A stretch of 64,000 nt of DNA from Comamonas sp. (GTDB taxonomy: Bacteria; Pseudomonadota; Gammaproteobacteria; Burkholderiales; Burkholderiaceae_C), in assembly GCF_009360615.1 (NCBI RefSeq), contig NZ_SPEY01000023.1, forward strand, positions 1 through 64,000. Direction: 5' to 3'. Shown in pieces: positions 1-9,566 of the stretch; the stretch's first letter is position 1; each line of letters starts with the position of its first letter. Both the position numbers and the translations under genes were made by a program. Below the pieces are notes generated by a model that was given only the letters and a program-made list of their open reading frames with translations, did no database searches and had not been told where the DNA came from.

Positions 1-752
1 AGACGGCCGAGCTGGTCAGCCAGCGCTACGGCATCAGCCGCGAAGCCCAGGACGAGTACTCGCTGCGCAGCCAGCAGCGCGTGGCTGCGGCGCAGGAAAA
101 GGGCCTGTTTGATGACGAAATCGTGCCGCTGACCACGGTCAAGCAGCTGTTTGACAAGGAAGGCAATGTGACCGGCAGCGAGGAGGTGACGCTGACCCGC
201 GACGAGGGCAACCGTGCCGACACCACGCTCGAGAGCCTGGCCCGGCTCAAGCCTGTCTGGAAGAACGGCCAGTGGGTGCCGCAAGGGCGGTTCATCACCG
301 CCGGCAATGCTTCCCAGCTGTCCGACGGTGCCAGTGCCTGTGTGATCATGAGCGCCGAAGAAGCCCGTCATCGCGGTCTTGCGCCTCTGGGCACCTACCG
401 AGGCGTGGCCGTGGCGGGCTGCCGTGCCGACGAAATGGGGATCGGGCCCGTCCATGCCATCCCCAAGCTGCTCAGGCAGCATGGCCTGACCGTGGGGGAT
501 ATCGGCCTGTGGGAAATCAATGAAGCGTTTGCCTGCCAGGTGATCTACAGCCGCGATCAGTTGGGCATTCCCGATGAGCGCCTGAACGTCAATGGCGGTG
601 CGATCTCCATCGGACACCCCTTCGGTATGTCGGGGGCCCGTCTGGTCGGCCATGCCCTGCTCGAAGGCCGCCGCCGTGGCGTACGGTTTGTGGTGGTGAG
701 CATGTGTATTGGCGGCGGCATGGGCGCTGCCGGCCTGTTTGAGCTGAACTGA
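1..752 (+). CDS. Thiolase (acetyl-CoA C-acyltransferase), 3' part
   Basis: The C-terminal ~249 residues of a thiolase that removes acetyl-CoA (or propionyl-CoA) from a 3-ketoacyl-CoA. The reading frame is open from base 3, so the N-terminal half with the nucleophilic cysteine lies before the window. Visible family motifs are NEAFA, the histidine motif [16 protein letters not shown] and the second-cysteine motif CIGGGMG. The stop at 750-752 is followed after 36 bases by a LuxR-type regulator on the same strand. In this context the substrate is probably a steroid side-chain or ring-derived acyl-CoA, but the sequence does not show chain length. Confidence 0.88.
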   Translation, partial: TAELVSQRYGISREAQDEYSLRSQQRVAAAQEKGLFDDEIVPLTTVKQLFDKEGNVTGSEEVTLTRDEGNRADTTLESLARLKPVWKNGQWVPQGRFITAGNASQLSDGASACVIMSAEEARHRGLAPLGTYRGVAVAGCRADEMGIGPVHAIPKLLRQHGLTVGDIGLWEINEAFACQVIYSRDQLGIPDERLNVNGGAISIGHPFGMSGARLVGHALLEGRRRGVRFVVVSMCIGGGMGAAGLFELN

Positions 753-788
753 CCTGTCTGCTAGCAATCTTCAACCCAGGAGTTGAAC

Positions 789-2036
789 ATGATGGACAGC
801 GCCTTCGCCAAGATGGGTTTCTCCACCTACACGCCGAGCTCCATTGCCTGCGTGATCAAGGATGTGCCCGTATTCGACACCCCGGCCCCGGTGCGCGCAC
901 CCGCCGATACGCCATTCGTGAGCGCAGAGCAGTTCAGTGCGCTGATCAGCCAGCTCTATGAAGCGGCCATGGACCCGGAAGGCTGGAAGCCTTTTCTGGA
1001 GACCCTGCGCCTGCAACTGGGCGGCAATTACGCCTCGCTGATCGTGCGTCCCGGCTCGGCCGACGATGTAGGTCTGATCGTCTCGGCGGCGGGCGATCGC
1101 CGCGACCTGATGCCGAACTGCCCCAAGATCAGCATGAGCCCGTTTCGCAGCATGCCCACCGACCGTATCGTGACCGTGGGGGACGTGATGCCCGAGTCCG
1201 AGTGGCGTGCTTCCAGCTACTACAACGACTGGTGCAAGCAGCTGCAGGTCTTTCACGTGATGGCTGCCGACATCGTCACCAAGGACAGCTGCGTCTACGG
1301 GCTGCGCGTCACGCGGCCCGAAGGGGCCCCGGCTTTCAACAAGCAGGAGCGTGCCTTCGGCTCCATGATGCTGCCGCATATCAAGCGTGCGCTGAATCTG
1401 CATCTCTCGGTGAACCAGGACCGTCAGGTCATCTCGCTCTACAGCAAGGCCACGGCCCAGCTGATGGTGGGCGTGGTCATCCTCGACCAGAACGGCAATG
1501 TGCTGGAGTGCAATCCGGCTGCGGCCAGCATCCTGGACATGCAGGACGGCCTGAAGATCTCCGGCGGCATGCTGGAAGCCAACTACGCCAACGACAACCG
1601 CAAGCTGCAGCGCCTGATCAAGGACGCCCTGATGCACACCCAGGTCTCCCGCCTGTCGATGACCGAAGGCATGTCGGTCAGCCGCCAGTCGGGCCAGCTC
1701 AACTGGGGCGTGGTGGTGCAGAGCATCTCGCCCGACGAGTGGACCGAAGGCAAGCAGCGCCCCAGCGTTGCGGTCTTTGTGCGGGATACCGGCGGCAAGG
1801 CCGATCCCCCCGTGAAGCTGGCCCAGCAGCTGTTCCAGCTGACGCCGGCCGAGACCTCGCTGGCCATCCAGCTGGCCAACGGCCTGTCGCTGGAAGAGGC
1901 CGCCGAAGCGCTCAACATCCGCCGCAACACGGCGCGTGCCCACCTGCGCTCCATCTTCTCCAAGACCGGCGTGCGCCGCCAGACCGAGCTGGTGCGCATC
2001 TTTCTCAACAGCGTGGCCTGGCTGGGCAACAAGTAG
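789..2036 (+). CDS. LuxR-type transcriptional regulator
   Basis: A protein of ~415 residues with a long N-terminal sensory part without a recognisable receiver domain and a C-terminal LuxR/GerE helix-turn-helix (about residues 345-410; LTPAETSLAIQLANGLSLEE then the recognition helix NIRRNTARAHLRSIFSKTG). The stretch around residues 225-260 (VGVVILDQNGNVLECN) looks PAS-like. An AGGAG at 777-781 supports ATG 789 (a second ATG follows at 792). Steroid-inducible LuxR-type activators (TeiR/TesR) are known in Comamonas testosteroni. This protein has that architecture and is a candidate controller of the local regulon, but I cannot tell it apart from a paralogue. Confidence 0.85.
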   Translation: MMDSAFAKMGFSTYTPSSIACVIKDVPVFDTPAPVRAPADTPFVSAEQFSALISQLYEAAMDPEGWKPFLETLRLQLGGNYASLIVRPGSADDVGLIVSAAGDRRDLMPNCPKISMSPFRSMPTDRIVTVGDVMPESEWRASSYYNDWCKQLQVFHVMAADIVTKDSCVYGLRVTRPEGAPAFNKQERAFGSMMLPHIKRALNLHLSVNQDRQVISLYSKATAQLMVGVVILDQNGNVLECNPAAASILDMQDGLKISGGMLEANYANDNRKLQRLIKDALMHTQVSRLSMTEGMSVSRQSGQLNWGVVVQSISPDEWTEGKQRPSVAVFVRDTGGKADPPVKLAQQLFQLTPAETSLAIQLANGLSLEEAAEALNIRRNTARAHLRSIFSKTGVRRQTELVRIFLNSVAWLGNK

Positions 2037-2587
2037 GAGCGCTCTGCGCCGGCAGGAAACAGGCTCGGGTCCGTTCTCTTGAGATTCTGATCGGCTTGTG
2101 GAAGGGCAATCGAGCGCCATGGCTTGAACAGCCTGCCGGCAAGCTGTGTACAGACTTTGGACGTCTTGGATCCTGCGCCTGCGATCTTGCCGCAAGCAAC
2201 TGCCAGCCCTGCGATGCAGGCAGACCCTCCTGCAAGAAGCCCGCAGGCCTGAATGCGCGGTGGCGAGAACAGGTCCGACGGCGAGATCGCCAGAGCAGGG
2301 CCGCAATGCCCACCGGCCTGTGCGGGCACGGCCGGATGCATGGCGTCGTGGCGGAACCGCGCGATGGCAAGCAGTCTTTGCGCACGCATGGCCCGGCCGC
2401 AGAGAAGGTCGCAGGGTTGTCTGAAACGACGGGAAGATTGCGGTCGGGTGCCCATGGGAAGGTTGGGCGGAAGCTTCCGGCGGGAGGCCGCAAACATGGA
2501 CCGCCAGACAGCAGCGGTGGGCCGATGGCAACCGCAAACATGCCTTCGATGAGGCAGGGTGCCATTGACGAGGAATGGCGGGTGTCC
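2037..2587. other. Intergenic, no convincing gene (551 bp)
   Basis: Lies between the convergent LuxR-type and LysR-type genes. Open frames on both strands give compositionally odd, Arg/Pro/Cys-rich translations with no family motifs, so I call none of them. A lone TTTGGACG half-site occurs at 2156-2163 but no gene starts nearby. I see no strong terminator hairpin. Confidence 0.6.
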
Positions 2588-3550
2588 CTATGCCAATCTT
2601 TGCACCAGGTAATCGGTCAGCAGCGCCACTCCCTGCTTTTCGGGAGCCTCTGACACCAGCACGCCGATTGCGGACAGCGTGGCTGGAAACTGCAGCGCCA
2701 AGACCTGCAGCCACCCTGCCTGGACAAAGGGCTGGACAACGCTCAGCGGTGTCAATGCCACGGCATCCGTGGTGCGCAAGTACTCCAGCAGCATGGGCAG
2801 GGAGCGCGTGATCAGAGGTGAATGCCGGGGCAACTGATCACAGGGCTCGAACAGGCGCTCGAAGGCCTCATGCATCTGCGTGGACAGGGGGGCCAGCACC
2901 CATCGCTGCTCCAGCATCTGGTCGGCATGCAGGAAGCGCTTGCGGCGCAGCGGATGGCTCGGCCCGGCGACTGCCACCACCTTGTCCTGCAGCAGCGGCA
3001 CGAAGCGTGTTCCGCTGGCCAGCGTTGGAGGCTCGCGCACGAGCACCATGTCCAGAGTGCGCGCCGCCAGTGCGGCCAAAAGCGCGTGGTGGCTGTCTTC
3101 CACCACCTCCACACGCAATTGCGGATTGTGCTCAAGAAATGGACCGAGCTCTCGGCCCAGAAAGCCCGACAAGGCCCCGGTGATGGCCCCTACGCTGAGC
3201 ACGCCCTGCGCTCCTTCCGCTGCCGCCGCCAACCTTTCTGCGCAGCCCGTGAGTGAGCCCAGCATGCTGCGCAACAGCGGCAGCAGGTCGCGGCAGGTCA
3301 ACGTGGGGCGTACACCGCGTGCATGGCGCTCGAAGAGCGGCAAGCCCACCATCCGCTCCAGCTCGGACAGGGCTTTGGTCGCTGATGACTGCGTCTGCCC
3401 CACCGCTTCGGCTGCCCGCTGGATGCTGCCCAGATCGGCAATCAGCACGAGCAGTTGCAGCTGACGCAGGCGCGTGCGCGCCAACAAGCGATTGAGCAAG
3501 GCCGAAGAGCGCCATGAGTTGGGCAAGTGTGAGGTAGTCGTAGATTGCAT
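2588..3550 (-). CDS. LysR-family transcriptional regulator
   Basis: 320 residues. An N-terminal winged HTH (about residues 20-80; LRQLQLLVLIADLGSIQRAA, then LFERHARGVRPT) is followed by a periplasmic-binding-protein-like effector domain, the standard LysR length and layout. The start ATG (3550-3548) lies inside an inverted repeat, and the gene diverges from the Bug-type binding protein at 3645. By the usual LysR arrangement it probably controls that gene, the downstream amidohydrolase and itself. The effector is unknown. Confidence 0.9.
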   Translation of the reverse strand: MQSTTTSHLPNSWRSSALLNRLLARTRLRQLQLLVLIADLGSIQRAAEAVGQTQSSATKALSELERMVGLPLFERHARGVRPTLTCRDLLPLLRSMLGSLTGCAERLAAAAEGAQGVLSVGAITGALSGFLGRELGPFLEHNPQLRVEVVEDSHHALLAALAARTLDMVLVREPPTLASGTRFVPLLQDKVVAVAGPSHPLRRKRFLHADQMLEQRWVLAPLSTQMHEAFERLFEPCDQLPRHSPLITRSLPMLLEYLRTTDAVALTPLSVVQPFVQAGWLQVLALQFPATLSAIGVLVSEAPEKQGVALLTDYLVQRLA

Positions 3551-3563
3551 AGCTGAGTGCAAT
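3544..3563. promoter_or_regulatory. Inverted repeat between LysR gene and Bug gene
   Basis: ATTGCA at 3544-3549 and TGCAAT at 3558-3563, perfect 6-bp arms with an 8-bp spacer. It overlaps the start codon of the LysR gene and lies about 80 bp before the divergent target gene, as expected of an autoregulatory LysR binding site. Inference from symmetry and position only. Confidence 0.55.
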
Positions 3564-3644
3564 TTAGCACTTGAGAGGTGGAGGCCATGCCCCAGACTTG
3601 CCTGTGCCCGCTTTCGAGGCTGTTCATCAACAAAGAGACACATC

Positions 3645-4631
3645 ATGCGTTCTGCGCCCCTCTCGCTTGTCCGCCGTCTGCTCTGTGCAGCGGCCACCGT
3701 CAGCACCGCCTGCGCTCTGGCAGCCTCTGCCAGAGCGGCAGGCTTCCCGGACAAACCCGTCACCTTGGTCGTGCCCTTCGCCTCGGGCGGCTCCATCGAC
3801 GCCGCCATCCGCGTGGTGCAGCCCCGGCTATCGGCTGAACTGGGGCAGCCCGTGGTGATCGAGAACCTGGGCGGTGCTGGCGGGGCCCTGGGGGCGGGCA
3901 GAGTCGCCAACGCTGCCAAGGATGGATACACGCTGCTGGTGGGCTCCATCAACGATGTGGTGCTGGTGCCCGTGCTCAACAGGAATGTGCGTTACGAAGC
4001 CAGGGACTTCGTGCCGATCGGTCCTATCAGCTCGAACTCCCCGCTGCTGGTGGCACGCAAGGACTTGCCGGCGAATGACCTGGATGGCGTGATCTCGGCT
4101 TTGCGTGCCGGGCCAGAGTCCATCAGCTATGGCAGTCCCGGAATGGGCACCATGCAGCATCTGGTGATGGAAGACCTGCAGCAACGCGCCAAGGTGCGCA
4201 TGCTGCATGCGCCCTACAAGGGCGCGGGCCCGCTGCTGGCAGACCTGCTGGGTGGCCAGATCGACCTGGCGGTCATGGTGCCGGCAACCGCCCTGCCACA
4301 TATCCGGGCCGGTCGCATCAAGGTTCTGGGTGTGGCAAGCTTGCAGCGACAGCCCATGATCAAGCACATTCCCACGCTCAACGAAGGCAAGGTCGTCAAG
4401 GGCCTGGAAATGAGTGGCTGGATGGGCCTTTTCGCTCCCAGGGGGGTCGCGCCAGATCACATCGCCCGTCTCAAGGCGGCGTTGGAAGCTGCTCTGGCAT
4501 CGAAAGGCGTTCCGGAGCAGCTGACAGGCATGGGCATGCAAGTGGCCACCGCGACCGAGCAACGCCAGTTCGCCGATCAGATTGCGCGCGACGAGGCCAA
4601 GGCCCGCAGCTTGAGCGTGAAGTTGCATTGA
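3645..4631 (+). CDS. Bug-family (TctC-like) extracytoplasmic solute receptor
   Basis: 328 residues with a signal peptide (about residues 1-30, ending near ARAAGF). The mature part has the tripartite tricarboxylate receptor signatures: FPDKPVTLVVPFASGG at its start, ENLGGAGGALG, and APYKGAGPLLADLLGGQIDL in the middle. These periplasmic proteins bind carboxylates or amides and may feed a TctAB-type transporter; none is encoded nearby, which is usual for the very large Bug family in Burkholderiales. It probably forms an operon with the amidohydrolase 9 bp downstream, suggesting an N-acyl amino acid or similar ligand. Confidence 0.9.
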   Translation: MRSAPLSLVRRLLCAAATVSTACALAASARAAGFPDKPVTLVVPFASGGSIDAAIRVVQPRLSAELGQPVVIENLGGAGGALGAGRVANAAKDGYTLLVGSINDVVLVPVLNRNVRYEARDFVPIGPISSNSPLLVARKDLPANDLDGVISALRAGPESISYGSPGMGTMQHLVMEDLQQRAKVRMLHAPYKGAGPLLADLLGGQIDLAVMVPATALPHIRAGRIKVLGVASLQRQPMIKHIPTLNEGKVVKGLEMSGWMGLFAPRGVAPDHIARLKAALEAALASKGVPEQLTGMGMQVATATEQRQFADQIARDEAKARSLSVKLH

Positions 4632-4640
4632 GGGGTCGCC

Positions 4641-5828
4641 ATGCCAATCATTCAAGCCATTGCCGACAACCCGAAATTCCGTCAGATTCGCCGCGATCTG
4701 CATGCCCATCCTGAGCTGGGCTTTCAAGAGGAGCGCACCAGCGCGCTGGTGGCCGACTGCCTGCAGCGCTGGGGTTATGCGGTCACGCGCGGCGTGGGGG
4801 GAACGGGCGTGGTCGGCACGCTCAGGCGCGGCCGGGGCGCTCGCCGAATCGGTCTGCGTGCCGACATGGACGCGCTGCCCATGCAGGAGCTCAATACCTT
4901 TGCACACTGCTCAAAGCACGAAGGCCGCATGCATGCCTGCGGTCATGACGGTCACACGGCGATACTGCTGGCTGCGGCCTGGCATCTGGCCCACAGTGGC
5001 GAGTTCGAGGGCACGCTGCATTGCATTTTCCAGCCCGCCGAGGAGGGCGGGCAGGCCGGCGCGCGCGCCATGATTGAAGACGGACTGTTCGAGCGCTTCG
5101 ACTGCGATGCCGTCTTCGGACTGCACAACGCCCCGGGGCGCGCCATCGGCAGCTTCGGCGTACGAGCGGGCCCATTCATGAGCTCCAGCAACCGCTTTCG
5201 CATCGATGTCCAAGGCAAGGGGGCACATGCCTCGCAGCCCGACACAGGCGTGGATCCCCTGATGTGCTCCGGGCAGATCCTCATGGCTCTTCAGACCATC
5301 ATCTCGCGCAATCGAACGCCTGATGACGCGGCTGTGCTATCGGTCACGCAAATCCACGGCGGCGATGCCGTCAACGTGATCCCCGACCGTGCCTGGCTGG
5401 GCGGAACCGTACGGGCACAAAGCGCAGGCACTTTGGACATGATCGAGCAGCGCATGCAGGATATCGTGCAAGGCTCGGCCACGGCCTATGGCTGCGAGGC
5501 ACGGCTGCATTTCGAGCGCAGCTATCCGGCGCTGGTGAATGATCCCGAGCAGACGGCATTTGCGGTGTCGGTCATGCAGGAGGTTGTTGGCATCGAGCAG
5601 GTCGATGACAACGCCCCCCGACTGACCAACTCCGAGGACTTTGCGTTCATGCTGCAGAAACGTCCCGGCTGCTACGTGCTGCTCGGCAATGGAGAGGGCG
5701 ATCACCGCCTGCCCGGCCATGGGCCTGGCCCCTGCCAGGTACACAATCCGTCGTACGATTTCAACGATGCGCTGATTCCCGTCGGAGCCAGCTATTTTGT
5801 GCGTTTGGTGGAGCGCTTCCTGAAGTGA
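4641..5828 (+). CDS. M20-family amidohydrolase (hippurate hydrolase-like)
   Basis: 395 residues, the usual length of the HipO/AbgB-type M20D group, which hydrolyses N-acyl amino acids in the cytoplasm using two metal ions. Visible motifs are LRADMDALPMQE (first metal region), MHACGHDGH (Cys/His ligands), PAEEGG (general-base Glu) and HNPSYDFND near the C terminus. An intact dimerisation insert follows about residue 180. It starts 9 bp after the Bug-type receptor and is probably co-transcribed with it under the divergent LysR regulator. The substrate is unknown. A glycine-conjugated acid is chemically plausible for a hippurate-hydrolase relative. Confidence 0.9.
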   Translation: MPIIQAIADNPKFRQIRRDLHAHPELGFQEERTSALVADCLQRWGYAVTRGVGGTGVVGTLRRGRGARRIGLRADMDALPMQELNTFAHCSKHEGRMHACGHDGHTAILLAAAWHLAHSGEFEGTLHCIFQPAEEGGQAGARAMIEDGLFERFDCDAVFGLHNAPGRAIGSFGVRAGPFMSSSNRFRIDVQGKGAHASQPDTGVDPLMCSGQILMALQTIISRNRTPDDAAVLSVTQIHGGDAVNVIPDRAWLGGTVRAQSAGTLDMIEQRMQDIVQGSATAYGCEARLHFERSYPALVNDPEQTAFAVSVMQEVVGIEQVDDNAPRLTNSEDFAFMLQKRPGCYVLLGNGEGDHRLPGHGPGPCQVHNPSYDFNDALIPVGASYFVRLVERFLK

Positions 5829-6550
5829 AGTGCTGCCAGGCCGGCATCGGTGGCGACCTGTCGTCAACGCGTGCGCACCCGGCGTCCATCAATGAACGGA
5901 TCGTCGGCATCGGCCGTGGAATGACTGCCGTGACTTCATGGCCAGGGGGCGGCAACGTCACGGCCGACTGATTTCTCCAGCAGCTGTGCTTGCTGGGAGA
6001 AAGCACAAGGACTACAGCAGAGCGTTCGGAGATGCTGCCGCAGCAGCCCATTGCAGGCATCGCCATCCACGGCTCGGGTGACCGAAAGCCGCTGCTCCGG
6101 GATCTGGCTGCGCGCGCCAGCACGCATTTGCGGATTGCACCGTATCGTCTGGAATGAGACGGACAGGCACCATGGCCTGCCAGTCACCGGCCCGCTCTGC
6201 GCGGGGCGGTGCGTCCTGCCCTGATGGGCCGGCGCCTGTTGCACCGAAGACAAGCCAGCCGTTCGGCTCTTCCTGCCGGGTTGGCTCTTCGGTCAACGCG
6301 CTGGCATGGGCGCACACGGGAAGTTGCCGATTCGCCAGCATTTCCGAGACCTGCAGCCTGCTCCCGCAGGCAGGCTGTCAGGCGTTTGGGAGCATTGCGC
6401 TGCCCGCTGCTGCACGGGGGCAACGCTGTGGCGGCAAACACAGGCAGAATGGGGGAGCGCGGAGGCCATTGTCCGGTGTTGCCCCACAAGAACGCACCGG
6501 CCTGCCTGCATCGAAGAAATGCGACCGGCTCGCTCAAATACAGCAACGAC
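5829..6550. other. Intergenic, no convincing gene (722 bp)
   Basis: Between the amidohydrolase stop and the diguanylate cyclase start. Short frames on both strands give low-complexity, Arg-rich translations without motifs. I see no hairpin terminator and none of the CGTCC-N4-GGACG palindromes found elsewhere. It may be decayed sequence plus the promoter of the next gene. Confidence 0.55.
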
Positions 6551-8065
6551 ATGAAACTATTTCGCAAGCCTGCTTTTGATCACAGCAACGTCGTTTCCCG
6601 TGCCCCCTATGCGATGCTTCTGGTAGGGGGCATCATCGCGCTCTCGATGACGGCCATCTGCACCATTGTTCTCTATCAGAGTCGGCTGGATGCCATGGCG
6701 CATGCGATAGAGACGTCGCGCAACGTGGCGCTTCTGGCCGAGAACGATGTGGTGCGCAACTTCGAGCTCTATGCATTGTCCCTGCAGGCCGTGGTCGATG
6801 GGCTGAACGACTCCGAGGTCATGGCCGCTCCCCCGCATGTGCGCAATGCGGCCTTGTTCGACAAGGCCGCGACGGCCTCCTACCTGGGCTCCATTCGGGT
6901 GCTCGATGCACAGGGGCAGGTCGTGCTGAATGCGGGCACGGAAAATCCGCCCGGCGGGCATTACCTGGAGCATGACTTCTTCAAGGTTCATCAGGAAAGC
7001 CCCGACGTCGGTCTTTATGTGGGAGACCCCTATTCATCAACGCTGCATGGTGGCTCGCTGAGCATTCCGCTGAGCCGGCGGATCTCCCATGCGGACGGCT
7101 CTTTCGCGGGCATTGTGCTGATCGATGTCCAGCTGGAGTACTTTCAGAAGCTGTTTTCCGTGCTTTCGCTGGGCAAGCATGGTTCGCTGGCCTTGATCCG
7201 AAAGGATGGCGCCATGATGATGCGTCAGCCCTTCGACGCCAAGGTCATCGGGCGCAATATCCGCAACGCCAGCACGTTCAAGCAGTTCATGCTGGCACCT
7301 GAAGGCAGCTTTTCGGACACCTCCTACCTGGATGGCGCCCAGCGCGCGTATTACTTCAAGAACCTTCCGAGCTTGCCATTCATCATCATGGTGGCGAAGG
7401 CGCACTCCGATATCTACGCAGTCTGGCGTCAGCGCGCCCTTCTGATTGCCTCTGTCATGGGAACGCTCACCATGGCTTTCATCGGTCTGTCCTTCGCGTT
7501 CGGGGTCCAGCTCAAGCGCCGCATGTGCGCCGAGTCCGAGCTGGCGCTGCTGGCGCGTACAGATGGCCTGACCGGCCTGAACAACCGCCGCAAACTTGAC
7601 GAGATCATCGAGCACGAATGGCACCGTGCCAAAAGGAATCACAGTGCTTTCTCACTGCTGTTCGTGGATATCGACTGGTTCAAGGCCTACAACGACACCT
7701 ACGGGCATCAGGCCGGGGATGCGGTCCTTGCGACCGTTGCCAGATGCATTGCCGACAATATCCGGCGTCCCGAGGACAGCGCTGCCCGCTATGGCGGCGA
7801 AGAGTTCATCGTGGTGCTGCCGGACACGACCCTGGATGGAGGCGCGCTGATTGCAGAGAATATTCGGGAGGCCATTGCCGAGCTGGCGATCGTGCACACG
7901 GGCAGCGAATTCGGCTGCATCACGGTCAGCATCGGTTGCGCGGCCTGGGTGCCGGGCAAGGATCTGGATGTACCTGCAGTCCTGCGCTCGGCCGACAAGG
8001 CGCTTTACGGTGCCAAGATGACCGGACGCAACAAGGTGGTGCTATCGAGCTTGCCCGGCACATAG
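6551..8065 (+). CDS. Membrane-bound diguanylate cyclase (Cache-GGDEF)
   Basis: 504 residues making cyclic di-GMP from two GTP. A first membrane helix (about residues 20-42) leads into a periplasmic Cache-type sensor domain (about 45-285). A second membrane helix (about 295-318) precedes a GGDEF domain (about 330-500). The active-site loop is GGEEF at residues 415-419. RPED, ending five residues before it, fits the RxxD inhibitory I-site, so the enzyme is probably active and product-inhibited. The ATG at 6551 is chosen because the membrane helix follows directly; the upstream in-frame extension lacks coding character. It sits alone, so no link with steroid use can be shown. Confidence 0.9.
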   Translation: MKLFRKPAFDHSNVVSRAPYAMLLVGGIIALSMTAICTIVLYQSRLDAMAHAIETSRNVALLAENDVVRNFELYALSLQAVVDGLNDSEVMAAPPHVRNAALFDKAATASYLGSIRVLDAQGQVVLNAGTENPPGGHYLEHDFFKVHQESPDVGLYVGDPYSSTLHGGSLSIPLSRRISHADGSFAGIVLIDVQLEYFQKLFSVLSLGKHGSLALIRKDGAMMMRQPFDAKVIGRNIRNASTFKQFMLAPEGSFSDTSYLDGAQRAYYFKNLPSLPFIIMVAKAHSDIYAVWRQRALLIASVMGTLTMAFIGLSFAFGVQLKRRMCAESELALLARTDGLTGLNNRRKLDEIIEHEWHRAKRNHSAFSLLFVDIDWFKAYNDTYGHQAGDAVLATVARCIADNIRRPEDSAARYGGEEFIVVLPDTTLDGGALIAENIREAIAELAIVHTGSEFGCITVSIGCAAWVPGKDLDVPAVLRSADKALYGAKMTGRNKVVLSSLPGT

Positions 8066-8254
8066 CGCTGCCCCGGGCCCGCATCCAGGGGCCGGTCTGC
8101 ATGGCCGTGCCGGCTGCGGGCAGACACATTGCATCTGAGAGTGCAAGCCCGTCGCAATCGGGGGGCCGGGATTGTGATGCGAAAAATATCGGCAATCCAA
8201 GGATCTGCAGCGACGGACATTCCCGTTGGACGGCACCCACCGCAGACAGGCGGC

Positions 8255-9439
8255 TCAGGCGCAGGCCTTGCTTTCGCGCAGCGCCGCAATATCGGCCTGG
8301 GCATAGCCCAGGGCGGCGAGCACGGCATCGGTGTCCTGGCCGATCCTGGTGCCGGGCGTGGGTCTGCGCGCCGGGGTGCGCGAAAAGCGGGGAGCGGGTG
8401 CCGGCTGGCACTGCATGCTGCCGTCCACGTCCAGATCGACAAACAGTTGACGCTGGGCATTGTGCGGGTGAGAAGGCGCTTCGCCCAGGCTCAGAACCGG
8501 GGCAAAGCAGACATCGCTGCCTTCGAGTTCCGCGCACCACTGTGCCCGCGTCTTGCTGCGCACCCTCTCGGCCACGCGGGCCTTGACGTCAGGCCAGTCG
8601 GCGCTCTGGTACTGGCGCCCGGGGTCCACGTCGGCCAGGCCGAGCTTCTGCAGCAGCAAGGCATAGAACTGCGGCTCGATGGCTCCGAGGGTGATGTATC
8701 CGCCATCGGCACACTCGAAGGCCTCGTAGAAGGGCGATGTGTTGAGGAAGTGATTCCGCGCGGGGTCGTCCTTCCAGTAGCCCATGGCGCCGCGCATCTG
8801 GTGCATCAGACCGCTCATGGCTGCCACGCCGTCGATCATGGCGGCGTCCACCACCTGACCCCTGCCGGACTGGCGTGCCTCGTGCATGGCGCACATCAGA
8901 CCGAACAGCAGAAACATGGCGCCGCCCGCCATATCGCCCACGATGGTCGGTGGAAGCACGGGAGCCTGTCCGGGGCGCATGGAAGTGGACATCACCCCCG
9001 TCAGCGCCACATAGTTGATGTCGTGGCCTGCGGCGTGGGACAGGGGGCCTGTCTGGCCCCAGCCGGTGACGCGGCCGAAGACCAGGCGGGGAGCACGGCG
9101 GGCGACCTCCTCGGGGCTGAAGCCCAGGCGCTCCATCACGCCGGGTCTGAAGCCTTCGATCAGCGCATCGGCAGACTCGATCAGCTTCCAGGCGACTGCG
9201 CGTCCGCCTTCGGACTTGAGATCCAGTGCGATGGACCTCTTGCCCCGGTTCTGCGCCATGCGTGGGTAGCGGGATGCCGCTGCATGGTCGGCGCTGCGCT
9301 CGATGAGAATGAGCTCGGCGCCCATGTCGGCCAGCATCATGCCGGCGAAAGGGGCAGGCCCGATGCCTGCGAATTCGAGGATGCGCATTCCGGACAGGGG
9401 GCCTGCGCTTCGGCCCTCAAACGGGTGGTCTGTACTCAA
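8255..9439 (-). CDS. Alpha-methylacyl-CoA racemase (family III CoA-transferase fold)
   Basis: 394 residues of the CaiB/BaiF superfamily. His139 (in GHDINY) and Asp169 (in VGDMAGG) are 30 residues apart, as are the catalytic His126 and Asp156 of mycobacterial MCR, which supports racemase rather than CoA-transferase activity. Such enzymes interconvert 2R and 2S methyl-branched acyl-CoAs so that acyl-CoA dehydrogenases can act; steroid side-chain CoA thioesters are classic substrates. A family III bile-acid CoA-transferase (BaiF/BaiK type) is the alternative. It diverges from a decayed SDR, with an operator-like palindrome 59 bp before its start. Confidence 0.83.
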   Translation of the reverse strand: MSTDHPFEGRSAGPLSGMRILEFAGIGPAPFAGMMLADMGAELILIERSADHAAASRYPRMAQNRGKRSIALDLKSEGGRAVAWKLIESADALIEGFRPGVMERLGFSPEEVARRAPRLVFGRVTGWGQTGPLSHAAGHDINYVALTGVMSTSMRPGQAPVLPPTIVGDMAGGAMFLLFGLMCAMHEARQSGRGQVVDAAMIDGVAAMSGLMHQMRGAMGYWKDDPARNHFLNTSPFYEAFECADGGYITLGAIEPQFYALLLQKLGLADVDPGRQYQSADWPDVKARVAERVRSKTRAQWCAELEGSDVCFAPVLSLGEAPSHPHNAQRQLFVDLDVDGSMQCQPAPAPRFSRTPARRPTPGTRIGQDTDAVLAALGYAQADIAALRESKACA

Positions 9440-9498
9440 GTCGGTCTCCTGATGTGTGTCTGACTTTTCTATCTTGTGGATCCCGCCGGTTTTGACCC

Positions 9499-9512
9499 CG
9501 TCCGTTTGGAGT
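9499..9512. promoter_or_regulatory. Operator-like palindrome, site 1
   Basis: CGTCCGTTTGGAGT matches the window consensus CGTCCGTTTGGACG at 12 of 14 positions. It lies between the racemase gene (start 9439) and the SDR remnant (start 9567), 54-60 bp from either start codon. Confidence 0.6.
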
Positions 9513-9566
9513 ATGTCCGGGAGGTCTGGTCAGCTCGGGACCTTCCACAACCAAGGAGTGCAGGTC

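Noticed and set aside
2156..2163. TTTGGACG half-site in the gap after the LuxR-type gene
   Set aside because: Only one arm matches and no gene starts nearby, so I did not count it as an operator.
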